DNA from: UBA4655 sp964585575
Lineage (GTDB): Bacteria; Planctomycetota; Planctomycetia; Pirellulales; UBA1268
Length of the DNA stretch: 36,367 nucleotides
Assembly (NCBI GenBank): GCA_964585575.1
Contig: CAZPEM010000014.1
Coordinates: forward strand, 1-36,367
Reading direction: 5' to 3'
Under the pieces are notes generated by a model. The model was not told the origin of the DNA, did no database searches, and was given only the letters and a program-made list of their open reading frames with translations. Below, piece after piece: positions 6,201-14,579 of the stretch (the first letter of the stretch is position 1; every line of letters starts with the position of its first letter). A program made the position numbers and the translations under genes.

Positions 6201-8717
6201 ATGGCGAACGATTCACAACGCGGCTCGAACGAGCCCGGCGGCGACGCTTCGCGGCAGGAGGGATACACCTCCGCCGACCTCAAGCACCTCTCCGACCGGG
6301 AGCATGTCCGCGAGCGGTTCGGCATGTACATCGGCGACAACACTTCGCGGGGGCTCCACCACCTCGTCTACGAGGTCGTGGACAACTCGATCGACGAGTG
6401 CATGGCCGGCCACGCCAAGCACGTGAGCGTGACGGTCAACGTGGACGGCAGCGTGACGGTCGAGGATGACGGCCGAGGCATCCCCGTCGATCGCCACCCG
6501 CAGCTCTCCGAGGAGATGGAACGGGACGTGTCCACGCTCGAAGGCGTGATGACGGTGCTCAAGTTCGGTGGCAAGTTCGAGAAGGGGGCCTACCAGACCT
6601 CCGGCGGCCTCCACGGCGTCGGCGTGACGGTGGTGAATTTTCTCTCGGAATGGTGCGAGGTGGAGGTCTCCCGCGAGGGGCACGTCTGGCAGCAGGAGTA
6701 CCAGCGTGGCGAGCCGACGGGCCCGGTGCGGAAGATGGGCACCAGCCCGCGGACCGGCACGAAGACGACGTTCAAACCCGATCCGCAGATCTTCCCGCAG
6801 ACGAAGTTTTCGTGGGACATCCTCTCCCGCCGGCTTCGGGAACTCGCCTTCCTCAACTCGGGCGTTCGGATCTCCTTCACCGACGCGGCCAGCGGCAATA
6901 CGGAGGAGTATTTCTACGAGCGGGGCGTGGAGGAATTCGTCGAGCACCTCAACAAGGCGAGCGACGCGATCCACGCCGACGTGATCACGATCAAGGGTGC
7001 CGGCGACGGGATCACCTGGGACATCGCGCTGCAGTACACCGGCGAATACACCGAGAGTCTCCACAGCTACGTCAACAACATCTCGACGACGGAGGGAGGA
7101 ACCCACGTCTCGGGCTTCCGCGCCGCGCTCACCAGGGCGCTCAACGCCTACGGCAAGAAGAGCGGCCTCTACAAGGACCTCGTTCCCACCGGGGAGGACG
7201 TCCGCGAGGGACTCACCGCCGTGATCAGCGTCCGCGTGCCGCACCCGCAGTTCGAGGGGCAGACGAAGACGAAGCTCGGCAACGGCGAGGTCGAGGGGAT
7301 CATCAACTCGGCGGTCGGCGACTACCTCGCGAAGTATCTCGAGGAGAACCCCAAGAGCGCTAAGGCGATCGTGCAGAAGGGGGTTCTCGCGGCGGAGGCC
7401 CGTGAGGCCGCGAAGAAGGCGAAGCAACTTCTTCGTGAGCGCAAGGGGGCTCTTTCGGGCGGTGGCCTTCCCGGCAAGCTCCGCGACTGCACCAGCCGCG
7501 ACGTGGAGAAGTGCGAACTCTACCTGGTGGAGGGCGACTCGGCCGGCGGAAGCGCCGAGGGGGGGCGGCACCGGGAGTATCAGGCGATCCTCCCCCTGCG
7601 AGGCAAGATCATCAACGCCTACAAGAGCCGCGACGACAAGGTGCTCGCGAACGAGGAGGTGCGGAGCGTGATCTCGGCGATCGGCGCCGGGATCGGCGAG
7701 GAGTCCGACCTCTCGAAGCGACGCTACGACAAGGTCGTGATCATGACCGACGCCGATGTCGATGGCTCGCACATCCGCACGCTCCTGCTCACTTTTTTTT
7801 ACCGGCAGATGTACCGGCTCGTGGCGGAGGGGCACGTCTATGTGGCGCAGCCGCCGCTGTTTCGAGTGCGGAGCCGGAAGCAGACCTACTACGTGCAGAC
7901 CGAGGAGGAGATGAAGAGCCAGCTCCTCGACCAGGGGCTCGGTGAGGGGGTGTTCCTTCCCGGCGACGACCGCGAGATCTCGGGCGGCGAAATGCAGAGG
8001 CTCTGCCGGACGCTCGCCGGCCTCGAGGACGCGCTCGTGGCGCTCGAGAAGCGAGGGATCAGCCTCCGCGACCATGCCGCAAGGCGGGACAAGGAGAGCG
8101 GGAAGCTGCCGATGTACCACGTCTACTACGGGGTCGAGGAGAGGTGGTTCACCAGCCGCGACGAGCTCGAGGCCTTCGTGAAGAGCAAGGAGAAGACCGC
8201 CGGCGGCACGCTCGCCGTGGGACGGATCGAGGAGTCGGTCGCGGCGGGAGACACCACCCCCGGCACGGCCCACGACACCGGGCACGACCAGCTCGTGGTC
8301 ATCGATCTGCACGAGGTGCGGAGCATCAACGCGGGCCTCAAGGAGCTCGAGGCGATGGGCTTCGGGATCGAGTCGCTCATGCCGGTGGATCGCACGGGCA
8401 GCGAGGCTCCGAGGTACACGCTCCGCCGCGGGGAGAACGAGATCGGCCTCGAGGATCTGCGCGGGCTGCTCACGGCCGTGCGTCGGGCCGGCGAGAAGGG
8501 CCTCTCGATCACCCGCTTCAAGGGCCTTGGTGAAATGAACGCCGAGGAGCTGCGAGACACGACCCTCGATCCGGCCAACCGCACGCTCCTCCGCGTGACG
8601 ATGAGCGATGCGGCCGCCGCCGACGACCTCTTCCGCGTGCTCATGGGGGAGAAGGTCGAGCCCCGGCGGGAGTTCATCGAGCGGCACGCCCTCGACGTGA
8701 AGAACCTCGACGTCTGA
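6201..8717 (+). CDS. gyrB: DNA gyrase subunit B
   Basis: An 838-aa type IIA topoisomerase B subunit that pairs with GyrA to introduce negative supercoils using ATP. The start ATG 6201 follows AGGAGA. The GHKL ATPase domain shows EVVDNSIDECMAGHA, VEDDGRGIPVD and the GGLHGVGVTVVN lid motif. A transducer domain follows (QTKTKLGN). The TOPRIM domain has EGDSAGGSAEGG and TDADVDGSHIRTLLL. The C-terminal tail closes with FKGLGEMNAEELRDTTLDP and ends in LDV. An insertion of roughly 170 residues sits between YYVQTEEEM and ITRFKGLGEM, so the protein is longer than the 640-aa Gram-positive type and nearer to the E. coli form. An 8-T run at 7793-7800 within the TOPRIM segment is a potential slippage or assembly-error site, but the frame is intact. 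Confidence 0.97.
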   Translation: MANDSQRGSNEPGGDASRQEGYTSADLKHLSDREHVRERFGMYIGDNTSRGLHHLVYEVVDNSIDECMAGHAKHVSVTVNVDGSVTVEDDGRGIPVDRHPQLSEEMERDVSTLEGVMTVLKFGGKFEKGAYQTSGGLHGVGVTVVNFLSEWCEVEVSREGHVWQQEYQRGEPTGPVRKMGTSPRTGTKTTFKPDPQIFPQTKFSWDILSRRLRELAFLNSGVRISFTDAASGNTEEYFYERGVEEFVEHLNKASDAIHADVITIKGAGDGITWDIALQYTGEYTESLHSYVNNISTTEGGTHVSGFRAALTRALNAYGKKSGLYKDLVPTGEDVREGLTAVISVRVPHPQFEGQTKTKLGNGEVEGIINSAVGDYLAKYLEENPKSAKAIVQKGVLAAEAREAAKKAKQLLRERKGALSGGGLPGKLRDCTSRDVEKCELYLVEGDSAGGSAEGGRHREYQAILPLRGKIINAYKSRDDKVLANEEVRSVISAIGAGIGEESDLSKRRYDKVVIMTDADVDGSHIRTLLLTFFYRQMYRLVAEGHVYVAQPPLFRVRSRKQTYYVQTEEEMKSQLLDQGLGEGVFLPGDDREISGGEMQRLCRTLAGLEDALVALEKRGISLRDHAARRDKESGKLPMYHVYYGVEERWFTSRDELEAFVKSKEKTAGGTLAVGRIEESVAAGDTTPGTAHDTGHDQLVVIDLHEVRSINAGLKELEAMGFGIESLMPVDRTGSEAPRYTLRRGENEIGLEDLRGLLTAVRRAGEKGLSITRFKGLGEMNAEELRDTTLDPANRTLLRVTMSDAAAADDLFRVLMGEKVEPRREFIERHALDVKNLDV

Positions 8718-8742
8718 TCCAGCAACACCCCGGAGCCTCACC

Positions 8743-9948
8743 ATGCCCAAGAAGACCGTCGCCGACATCGACCCCGCCGGAAAGACCATGCTCGTCCGTG
8801 TCGATTTCAACGTGCCGCAGGACGACTCCGGCGGGATCACCGACGACCGAAGGATTCGCATGGCCCTGCCGACCGTGAAATCGATCATCGACCGCGGTGG
8901 CAAGGCGGTGCTCATGTCGCACCTCGGTCGGCCGGCCGGCAAGGGCTTCGAGAAGGAGTTTTCGCTCGAGCCCGTCGCCAGGCGACTCGCTGAATTGCTC
9001 GGGCGGCCCGTCGAACTCGCGGGCGACACGGGGGGCCCGGATTCGCACGCCAAGGCGAAGGCGTTGCCGACCGGAGGCGTGCTCCTGCTCGAGAACGTCC
9101 GGTTCAACAAGGGGGAGAAGAAGGGGGACGACCCGGCGTACGTCGGCGGCCTCGCGGCCCTTGCCGACGCCTACGTGAACGACGCCTTCGGCACCTGCCA
9201 TCGCACCGAGGCGAGCATGCACGGCGTGCCAGTGGCGATGAAGAAGCTCGGCAAGCCGGCGGTCGTCGGGTTCCTCGTCGAGAAGGAGATCGCCTACCTC
9301 GCCGACGCGATCCACGCCCCGAAGCGGCCGTTCGTCGCCATCCTCGGCGGCAAGAAGGTCTCCGACAAGATCGCCGTGATCACGAACCTGCTTTCGGTCT
9401 GCGACCACGTTCTCATCGGCGGCGCGATGGCCTACACCTTCTCGCTCGCCCAGGGAGGCAAAACGGGCAAGTCGCTCGTAGAGGCCGACAAGGTCGACCT
9501 CGCGAAGGAGTTGCTCGCCCAGGGAGGCTCCAAGCTCGTGCTGCCGGTCGACACGCACTGCGCCGACGATTTTTCGGCGGCCGCGAACCGACGGATCGTG
9601 AAGGCGGGCGAGATCCCGGACGGTTTCGAGGGGCTCGACATCGGTCCCGAGACGGCGACGCGTTACGCCGGGATCATCCGATCGGCCGGCACGGTCGTCT
9701 GGAACGGCCCGATGGGGGTCTTCGAGATGCCCCCGTTCGACGCGGGGACGAAGGCGGTGGCGGAGGCGGTGGCGGAGGCAACGGCGCACGGCGGCGTGAC
9801 GATCATCGGCGGCGGCGATTCGGCGGCCGCCGTGGAGCAGCTCGGTTTCTCCGACAAGGTCAGCCACGTCTCCACCGGCGGCGGGGCGTCGCTGGAGATG
9901 CTCGAAGGACGGGCATTCGAGTCGGTCGCCGTGCTCGACGAGAAGTGA
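8743..9948 (+). CDS. pgk: Phosphoglycerate kinase
   Basis: A 401-aa glycolytic enzyme that transfers phosphate between 1,3-bisphosphoglycerate and ADP. Family motifs seen are LVRVDFNVP, MSHLGRP, LLENVRFNKGEKKGDD, DAFGTCHRTEASMHGV, AILGGKKVSDKI, LIGGAMAYTF, WNGPMGVFE and the nucleotide-binding GGGDSAAAVEQLG, in the canonical order of the two Rossmann-like lobes. The start follows a GGAG at 8732. It begins 25 bases after gyrB on the same strand and could be read from the same transcript. No other glycolytic gene is adjacent. Confidence 0.97.
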   Translation: MPKKTVADIDPAGKTMLVRVDFNVPQDDSGGITDDRRIRMALPTVKSIIDRGGKAVLMSHLGRPAGKGFEKEFSLEPVARRLAELLGRPVELAGDTGGPDSHAKAKALPTGGVLLLENVRFNKGEKKGDDPAYVGGLAALADAYVNDAFGTCHRTEASMHGVPVAMKKLGKPAVVGFLVEKEIAYLADAIHAPKRPFVAILGGKKVSDKIAVITNLLSVCDHVLIGGAMAYTFSLAQGGKTGKSLVEADKVDLAKELLAQGGSKLVLPVDTHCADDFSAAANRRIVKAGEIPDGFEGLDIGPETATRYAGIIRSAGTVVWNGPMGVFEMPPFDAGTKAVAEAVAEATAHGGVTIIGGGDSAAAVEQLGFSDKVSHVSTGGGASLEMLEGRAFESVAVLDEK

Positions 9949-10029
9949 TCCCGGGCCGCGCATGAACCGCGCGGCGAGTGAGAGAGGCTCCTCAACCGTC
10001 TCTTCTTGGACGGTGCACAAGATTCCCAC

Positions 10030-12216
10030 ATGGCGACCTACCGTGACCGCTGGCTCATCCCCATCTTCGCCCTGACGGTATTCACCAGCGCCTTCCTGCT
10101 CTTCCAGGTGCAGCCGCTGATCAGCAAGTTCATCCTGCCCTGGTTCGGCGGCAGCCCCGCCGTCTGGACGGCGGCGATGCTCTTCTTCCAGGCGACGCTC
10201 TTCGGTGGCTACCTCTACGCGCACCTGACAACGTCGCGACTCTCCGCCGTGAGGCAGTGGCAGGTCCATGTCGGCCTGCTCACCGCCGCGGTCGTGGCCG
10301 TGCTGCTGACGCGGATCGTGCCTCCGGCGTGGTTGCGGCCGAGCGGCGAGGCGGGGGAGTCGCCGCTGGCCCGCATCTTCGTTCTCCTCGGCGTTACCGT
10401 CGGGCTGCCCTACTTCGCCCTCTCCTCGACCGGGCCGCTCCTGCAGCGGTGGTTCTCGCAGGTGATCGTCGGCCGCTCTCCCTACCGCCTCTTCGCCCTG
10501 TCGAACGTCGGCTCGCTTCTGGCGCTCCTTTCCTACCCGCTGTGCATCGAGCCGCTCCTGGGGGGCAGGACGCAGGCGGCCTGCTGGTCGATCGGCTTCG
10601 TCGTTTTCGCGGTCTGCTGTGGCATCTGCGTCAACGAAGTCCGCATGGCGCGGGGACGGACCGCCGCACAAGACGCGTTGCCGCCCGTCCGGTCGACTCC
10701 GGCGGGAGGCTCGCTCCGGACGGCCTGGATCGCCCTCCCCGCCCTCGCCTCGGTGATGTTCCTCGCGGTAACCAACGAGGTCTGCCAGAACGTGGCCAGC
10801 GTGCCGCTCCTCTGGATCGTGCCGTTGAGCCTCTACCTGCTCTCGTTCATCATCGCCTTCGACCATCCGCGCTGGTACTGGAGGCGAGGCTGTGCGGTGG
10901 CTGCGGCGGTAGCGCTCGTGCTCATGGCCGGTTACGGTCCGATCACTGACGTGGCCGCGACGCTCGTAGGCGATTCGGCCGAAGTGTTCTTCGACCACTG
11001 GTGGGTTGAGACGGTCGTCCACTTCGCCGGACTCTCTCTTGTGCTCCTGATGTGCCACGGCGAACTCGCCCGGCTCAAGCCGGCCGCCGACCACCTCACC
11101 GCCTACTACCTGTCGATGTCACTGGGGGGAGCGATCGGCGGCCTGCTGGTGAATCTCGTGGCCCCGCAGATGTTCACGACCTTCCACGAGTTTCCCCTCG
11201 GACTCTTCGCCTCGGTGGTGTTGGCAACCCTCGTGGTGGCGAGCGGCGGCTCCGCGGCCGCTTCGGCGGCTGGAGCCCCGGTGGTGCGGCGGCCGAGCCC
11301 GGTTGGCCGCGTGGCGGCCGTGATCTGCGGAATGCTGGCGTTGTTCGGCATCTGGCGCTGGCGGCTCGCCCCCGACGATGCCGGGGATGCCACGCTCCGC
11401 ACCACGTACCGCGGCCGCAGCTTCTACGGCACGCTCAGCGTGCAGGAGCGGAACGCCGGTGGCGAAGACGCGAGCTTCACCTTCTACAGCGGCCACATCG
11501 TCCACGGCCGCCAGTTCTCCCGCCCGGAGCGGCGGCAACTGCCGCTCACCTACTACGGCGAAGGCTCGGGCGTCCGCATGGCGATCGAGCACGCGCAGCG
11601 TTCGTCCGAACGCTGCCACATCGGCGTGGTCGGCCTCGGCGTGGGCACGCTGGCCACGTACGCCCGGCCCGGCGACCGCGTCCGCTTCTACGAGATCAAT
11701 CCGCAGGTCGTCGAGGTCGCCCGCAACGCATCCTGGTTCCGCTACCTGGCCGACTGCAAGGGGGATGTGGATGTGGTGCTCGGTGATGCCCGACTGCAGT
11801 TGGAGCGGGAACTCGACGCCGCCGGACCGCATGGGTTCGATGTGCTCTGCCTCGATGCCTTCTCCGGCGACGCGATCCCGGCCCATTTGCTCACCGCCGA
11901 GGCGTTCGCGATCTACGATCGCCACCTTCGGCCGGGTGGGGTTCTGGCGGTGCACATCACGAACACCTACCTCGACCTCTATCCGGTCGTGCGTCGGTTG
12001 GCCGAGCACCAAGGCTTTCATCACACGCGAATCTACCGGCCGGCGGTGCCGGAGAAGATGCTGTTTCGCAACTGCTACATGCTGCTGTCGAAGGACCGCG
12101 ACTTCATCCTCGCGACGCCGGAGGACATCGAGGCGATGCCGCCGCGTTTCCGCAAGCCGCGGGACGTTCCGCTGTGGACGGACGAATACGGCAGCCTGTT
12201 GCCGCTGTTGCTCTGA
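10030..12216 (+). CDS. Fused multi-pass membrane protein with spermidine-synthase-like domain
   Basis: A 728-aa two-part protein. The N-terminal half (about 1-440) has many hydrophobic helices, beginning IPIFALTVFTSAFLLFQVQPL, and the conserved block LSSTGPLLQRWFS...RLFALSNVGSLLALLSYP found in the so-called fused MFS/spermidine synthase family. The C-terminal part (about 520-700) is a Rossmann methyltransferase-like spermidine-synthase domain: GVVGLGVGTLATYARPGD for the nucleoside binding loop, FYEINPQVVEVA with the acidic ribose-binding residue, VVLGDAR, and LDAFSGDAIPAHLLT in the active-site region. Whether it makes polyamines is unknown; many such fusions have no demonstrated activity. The start is uncertain, since a TTG at 10006 is in frame and neither codon has a clear ribosome binding site. 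Confidence 0.8.
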   Translation: MATYRDRWLIPIFALTVFTSAFLLFQVQPLISKFILPWFGGSPAVWTAAMLFFQATLFGGYLYAHLTTSRLSAVRQWQVHVGLLTAAVVAVLLTRIVPPAWLRPSGEAGESPLARIFVLLGVTVGLPYFALSSTGPLLQRWFSQVIVGRSPYRLFALSNVGSLLALLSYPLCIEPLLGGRTQAACWSIGFVVFAVCCGICVNEVRMARGRTAAQDALPPVRSTPAGGSLRTAWIALPALASVMFLAVTNEVCQNVASVPLLWIVPLSLYLLSFIIAFDHPRWYWRRGCAVAAAVALVLMAGYGPITDVAATLVGDSAEVFFDHWWVETVVHFAGLSLVLLMCHGELARLKPAADHLTAYYLSMSLGGAIGGLLVNLVAPQMFTTFHEFPLGLFASVVLATLVVASGGSAAASAAGAPVVRRPSPVGRVAAVICGMLALFGIWRWRLAPDDAGDATLRTTYRGRSFYGTLSVQERNAGGEDASFTFYSGHIVHGRQFSRPERRQLPLTYYGEGSGVRMAIEHAQRSSERCHIGVVGLGVGTLATYARPGDRVRFYEINPQVVEVARNASWFRYLADCKGDVDVVLGDARLQLERELDAAGPHGFDVLCLDAFSGDAIPAHLLTAEAFAIYDRHLRPGGVLAVHITNTYLDLYPVVRRLAEHQGFHHTRIYRPAVPEKMLFRNCYMLLSKDRDFILATPEDIEAMPPRFRKPRDVPLWTDEYGSLLPLLL

Positions 12217-12248
12217 CCGTCGCGAGGGCTCTCCTCGATACGCCGGCG

Positions 12249-12315
12249 CCACTGCGGCACGCCAGCGCCACTGCGGCACGCCATCGCCACTGCGGCACGC
12301 CATCGCCACTGCGGC
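12249..12315 (+). repeat. 19-bp tandem repeat running into the assembly gap
   Basis: The unit CCACTGCGGCACGCCATCG is present at 12249-12267 (one variant base), 12268-12286 and 12287-12305. A partial copy at 12306-12315 stops at the run of N. It begins 33 bases after the stop of the preceding membrane protein. The total copy number is hidden by the gap. Confidence 0.9.
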
Positions 12316-12415
12316 NNNNNNNNNNNNNNNNNNNNNNNNNNNNNNNNNNNNNNNNNNNNNNNNNNNNNNNNNNNNNNNNNNNNNNNNNNNNNNNNNNNNN
12401 NNNNNNNNNNNNNNN
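12316..12415. other. Assembly gap of 100 N
   Basis: Exactly 100 undetermined bases, the usual placeholder for a gap of unknown size. The left edge is inside the 19-bp tandem repeat and the right edge is inside the Pro-rich coding region, so both the repeat length and the C-terminus of that protein are unknown. Confidence 0.98.
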
Positions 12416-13417
12416 CGGCTTTTCCTCTGTCGGCTTCGGCGAAGTCGCCTCCTCCACCGGTTCCGCAGCCGGCGGTCGATTCTCCCGCTTTGGCTCGTCT
12501 TCCGAGCTGAAAAGATCTTCCTCCGGCTCGGCAGCAGCGGGCTTCACGGTCGCGGGCTTCACAGCCGCCGCTGCACCGGGTTCGTCGAAGAGATTTTCAT
12601 CACCCTGCTTCGGCGTCTTCGGAGCGGGTTCCGGTTCTTCTTCCGGCTGCTTCTGCGCCGGCGTCGCCGGTTCTTCGGGGGCTGCCGCAGGGGCCTCTGC
12701 GGCCGGCTTGGAGGGCTTGTCGCCGCCGAAGAGATCCTCTTCGGCCGGAGGGATTTCTGGCTTTTCGATCAATCGCGGCGGCTGCGCCGGCTTCGGCTCT
12801 TCCGGGAAGAGATCGTTCGGCTCCTCTTTGGCCGTCGGTTGCTCGGCGGGGGTGGCAGGCTCCTTCTTCGGCTCCGCAGGCTCGAGCGGTTTTTCCGGTT
12901 CGGGCGGAATCACGGGTTCAGCGGGGCGGGGGATTTCGGGCGTGGCGGGCTCGGGCGGTGTTACGGGCTCGAGAGGCTCTATGGGCTCCGTGACCGCGGC
13001 CGGCAACTCGAGTTTCGGCTCCTTGGCCGCCGGCACGGCGGGCTCAACCGGCATCGGCTTCTCCTCGACGACGACGATCGGCTTCGGCGGTGCGGGAGTT
13101 GGTTGGTCCGCGGGCTTCGCGGGCTCGGGCTTCGTAAGCTCGGGTTTCGCCGGCTCCTGCTTCGTGGCCGCCGGTTCGGGCTTCTCGGTCGGCTTCGCCG
13201 TCGCGGCCGGTGGCGATGACGAGACGACGATCGGACCAACACACTCCTCGACAACGACCTCGCCACATGCCGGCACGTGGCGATGCACGGCGACCGGCTG
13301 GCACGGATGGCAGGCGGGCCGACATGGCCGTCGCCACACGCGACAGGCGGAAGCAGAGTCGATCGAGAGCCCAAGGACGAGAATGCCTACGATCAGGATG
13401 TGCATCCAACGGCGCAT
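12416..13417 (-). CDS. Secreted Pro/Glu-rich protein with repeated DLF motifs (3' end in gap)
   Basis: I do not recognise a named family. The visible 334 residues start with a signal peptide (MRRWMHILIVGILVLGLSID, cleavage probably near SASA-C). A Cys-rich stretch follows, with Cys at 25, 32, 36, 39, 51 and 59. From about residue 70 the chain is low complexity (Pro, Glu, Ala, Lys) without a fold signature. A short acidic motif recurs four times: PNDLFPEE (200-207), EEDLFGGD (226-233), ENLFDEP (274-280) and EEDLFSSED (299-307), spaced 26, 47 and 26 residues. Cys25, directly after the leader, might be a lipobox-like site, but the preceding SASA is not a clear one. The C-terminus is lost in the N gap. 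The role could be envelope-associated; this is inference. Confidence 0.7.
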
Positions 13418-13929
13418 CGATCACCTCGGTTCGAGTGCTGCAGAGGGGTGGGCGGGGCGGCTGGGGCCGAAGGGATCGGGCTTGACCCAGTATGCCACGC
13501 GTTCGGGAAATCCTAATTTCCCCGGAGCCGGGTTCAAATTCCCGGGCTCATCCGCCGGCTCAAACGGCAAAAATCCCGGAAACATCGGGAAAAACAGGAA
13601 GGGCCGTGGCAGCACAAGGCTGCCACGGCCCTCGAGAAACGTATCCGCGAATGCGACGGGGTGAGGGCTGCGAGAAGAGTGCGGGGCGGGTCGTGACGGG
13701 CACGGCCTTTCAAGGGCCCCGGACTAACGCATGGTTTGTGGCACCACCGACGGAATGCGGATGACGGTTTGTTCGTTTCGGCCGCCGGTCGCTGCTTGGG
13801 CGTGCGATCCGTCGGCGACCAAGGTGATCGGCCGGCAAGGCAGGGAATCTGGAGTCGTTTCGGCCTGTCCGCAAAATCTCGCGCACCGGCCGGGTCGCTG
13901 CCGTCGGCAGGGTCCGCCGACCTGCGGCA
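13418..13929. other. Intergenic region between the Pro-rich gene and miaE
   Basis: A 512-bp stretch upstream of the minus-strand Pro-rich gene and downstream of minus-strand miaE. No convincing gene is seen. It contains the strong hairpin at 13600-13632, a smaller TCCCG/CGGGA inverted repeat (13574-13590), and a short GGCCTTTCAAGGGCC-like dyad near 13706. The promoter of the Pro-rich gene should lie in its lower-coordinate part, but I see no clear hexamers. Confidence 0.6.
13600..13632 (-). terminator. Perfect 14-bp stem hairpin, terminator of the nrdJ-miaE transcript
   Basis: AGGGCCGTGGCAGC (13600-13613) and GCTGCCACGGCCCT (13619-13632) form a perfect 14-bp stem with a 5-base loop. Read on the minus strand it is followed by TTCCTGTTTTTCCC, a T-rich tail, so it is oriented to end transcripts coming from miaE. 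It lies about 300 bases beyond the miaE stop. Confidence 0.6.
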
Positions 13930-14520
13930 TCAACTGTGCATCCGCGGGAGCGGCTCGCCCTCGGTGATGATCCCGGCCTCCTCCGCCGCAAGTTCCCGCA
14001 GCCGATCGCGAACGGCATCCTCCGGAGCAAAGAGCCTCGCGAGCCGGACGTACGTCGAGTGGTGGCGAGCCTCCGACTCGAAGAGACCGCCGTAGAACTC
14101 CGCAAGTTCCCGATCGGGCGACGGCCCGGAGGCGAAACGGCGGGCCAGAAGGTCGAAACGCTCGCAGCTGCGGGCCTCGATGATCCCAGCCACGAGCAGC
14201 CGATCGACGGCCTTCCAGGGCTCCTGCCGCCGGACGAGATCGTTGAGCTTTCTGCCGTACCCGCTTGGAGAGAGCTTTCGAAACGGTATGCCTCGCCGCT
14301 CGAGCAGGTCGAGCACCATGTGGAAATGCTCGAGCTCCTCCCGAACGATCCCGGTCATCTCGCGAGCCAGCTCGACCTGATCGACGTAGGCGAACAGGAG
14401 GTTCATGGCGGTACCTGCCGCCTTCTTTTCGCAGTGGGCGTGGTCGATCAGGATCTCGTCGAGACCGCGATCGACCTCCGCGAGCCAGCGCCCGGACGTG
14501 ACGGATTCGAGGTTCAGCAT
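13930..14520 (-). CDS. miaE: tRNA-(ms2io6A)-hydroxylase
   Basis: A 196-aa ferritin-like diiron monooxygenase that hydroxylates the isopentenyl group of ms2i6A37 in tRNA, using oxygen. The family motifs are LIDHAHCEKKAAGTAMNLLFAYVD, EELEHFHMVLDLLERRGI, a central EARSCERFDLLA and FESEARHHSTYVRLA, which together supply the expected Glu and His ligands (EELEHFH and the ExxRHH-type helix). The start ATG (14520-14518) gives the usual MLNLES beginning. It lies 59 bases after the nrdJ stop on the same strand and is probably in one transcript. No miaA or miaB is present in the window. Confidence 0.9.
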   Translation of the reverse strand: MLNLESVTSGRWLAEVDRGLDEILIDHAHCEKKAAGTAMNLLFAYVDQVELAREMTGIVREELEHFHMVLDLLERRGIPFRKLSPSGYGRKLNDLVRRQEPWKAVDRLLVAGIIEARSCERFDLLARRFASGPSPDRELAEFYGGLFESEARHHSTYVRLARLFAPEDAVRDRLRELAAEEAGIITEGEPLPRMHS

Positions 14521-14579
14521 CCCGCTAAGGATACACGCTGCGGATTCATGCACCCGGGCAGGTGCGGCCCAAGGTCGCC

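Noticed and set aside
7793..7800. 8-T run in gyrB as a programmed frameshift
   Set aside because: The frame is intact across the run and no alternative product is suggested, so it is noted only as an error-prone tract.
12416..13664. Plus-strand Gly/Ser-rich open frame opposite the Pro-rich gene
   Set aside because: The minus-strand reading has a signal peptide, regular DLF motifs and a normal Met start; the plus reading is a low-complexity complement.
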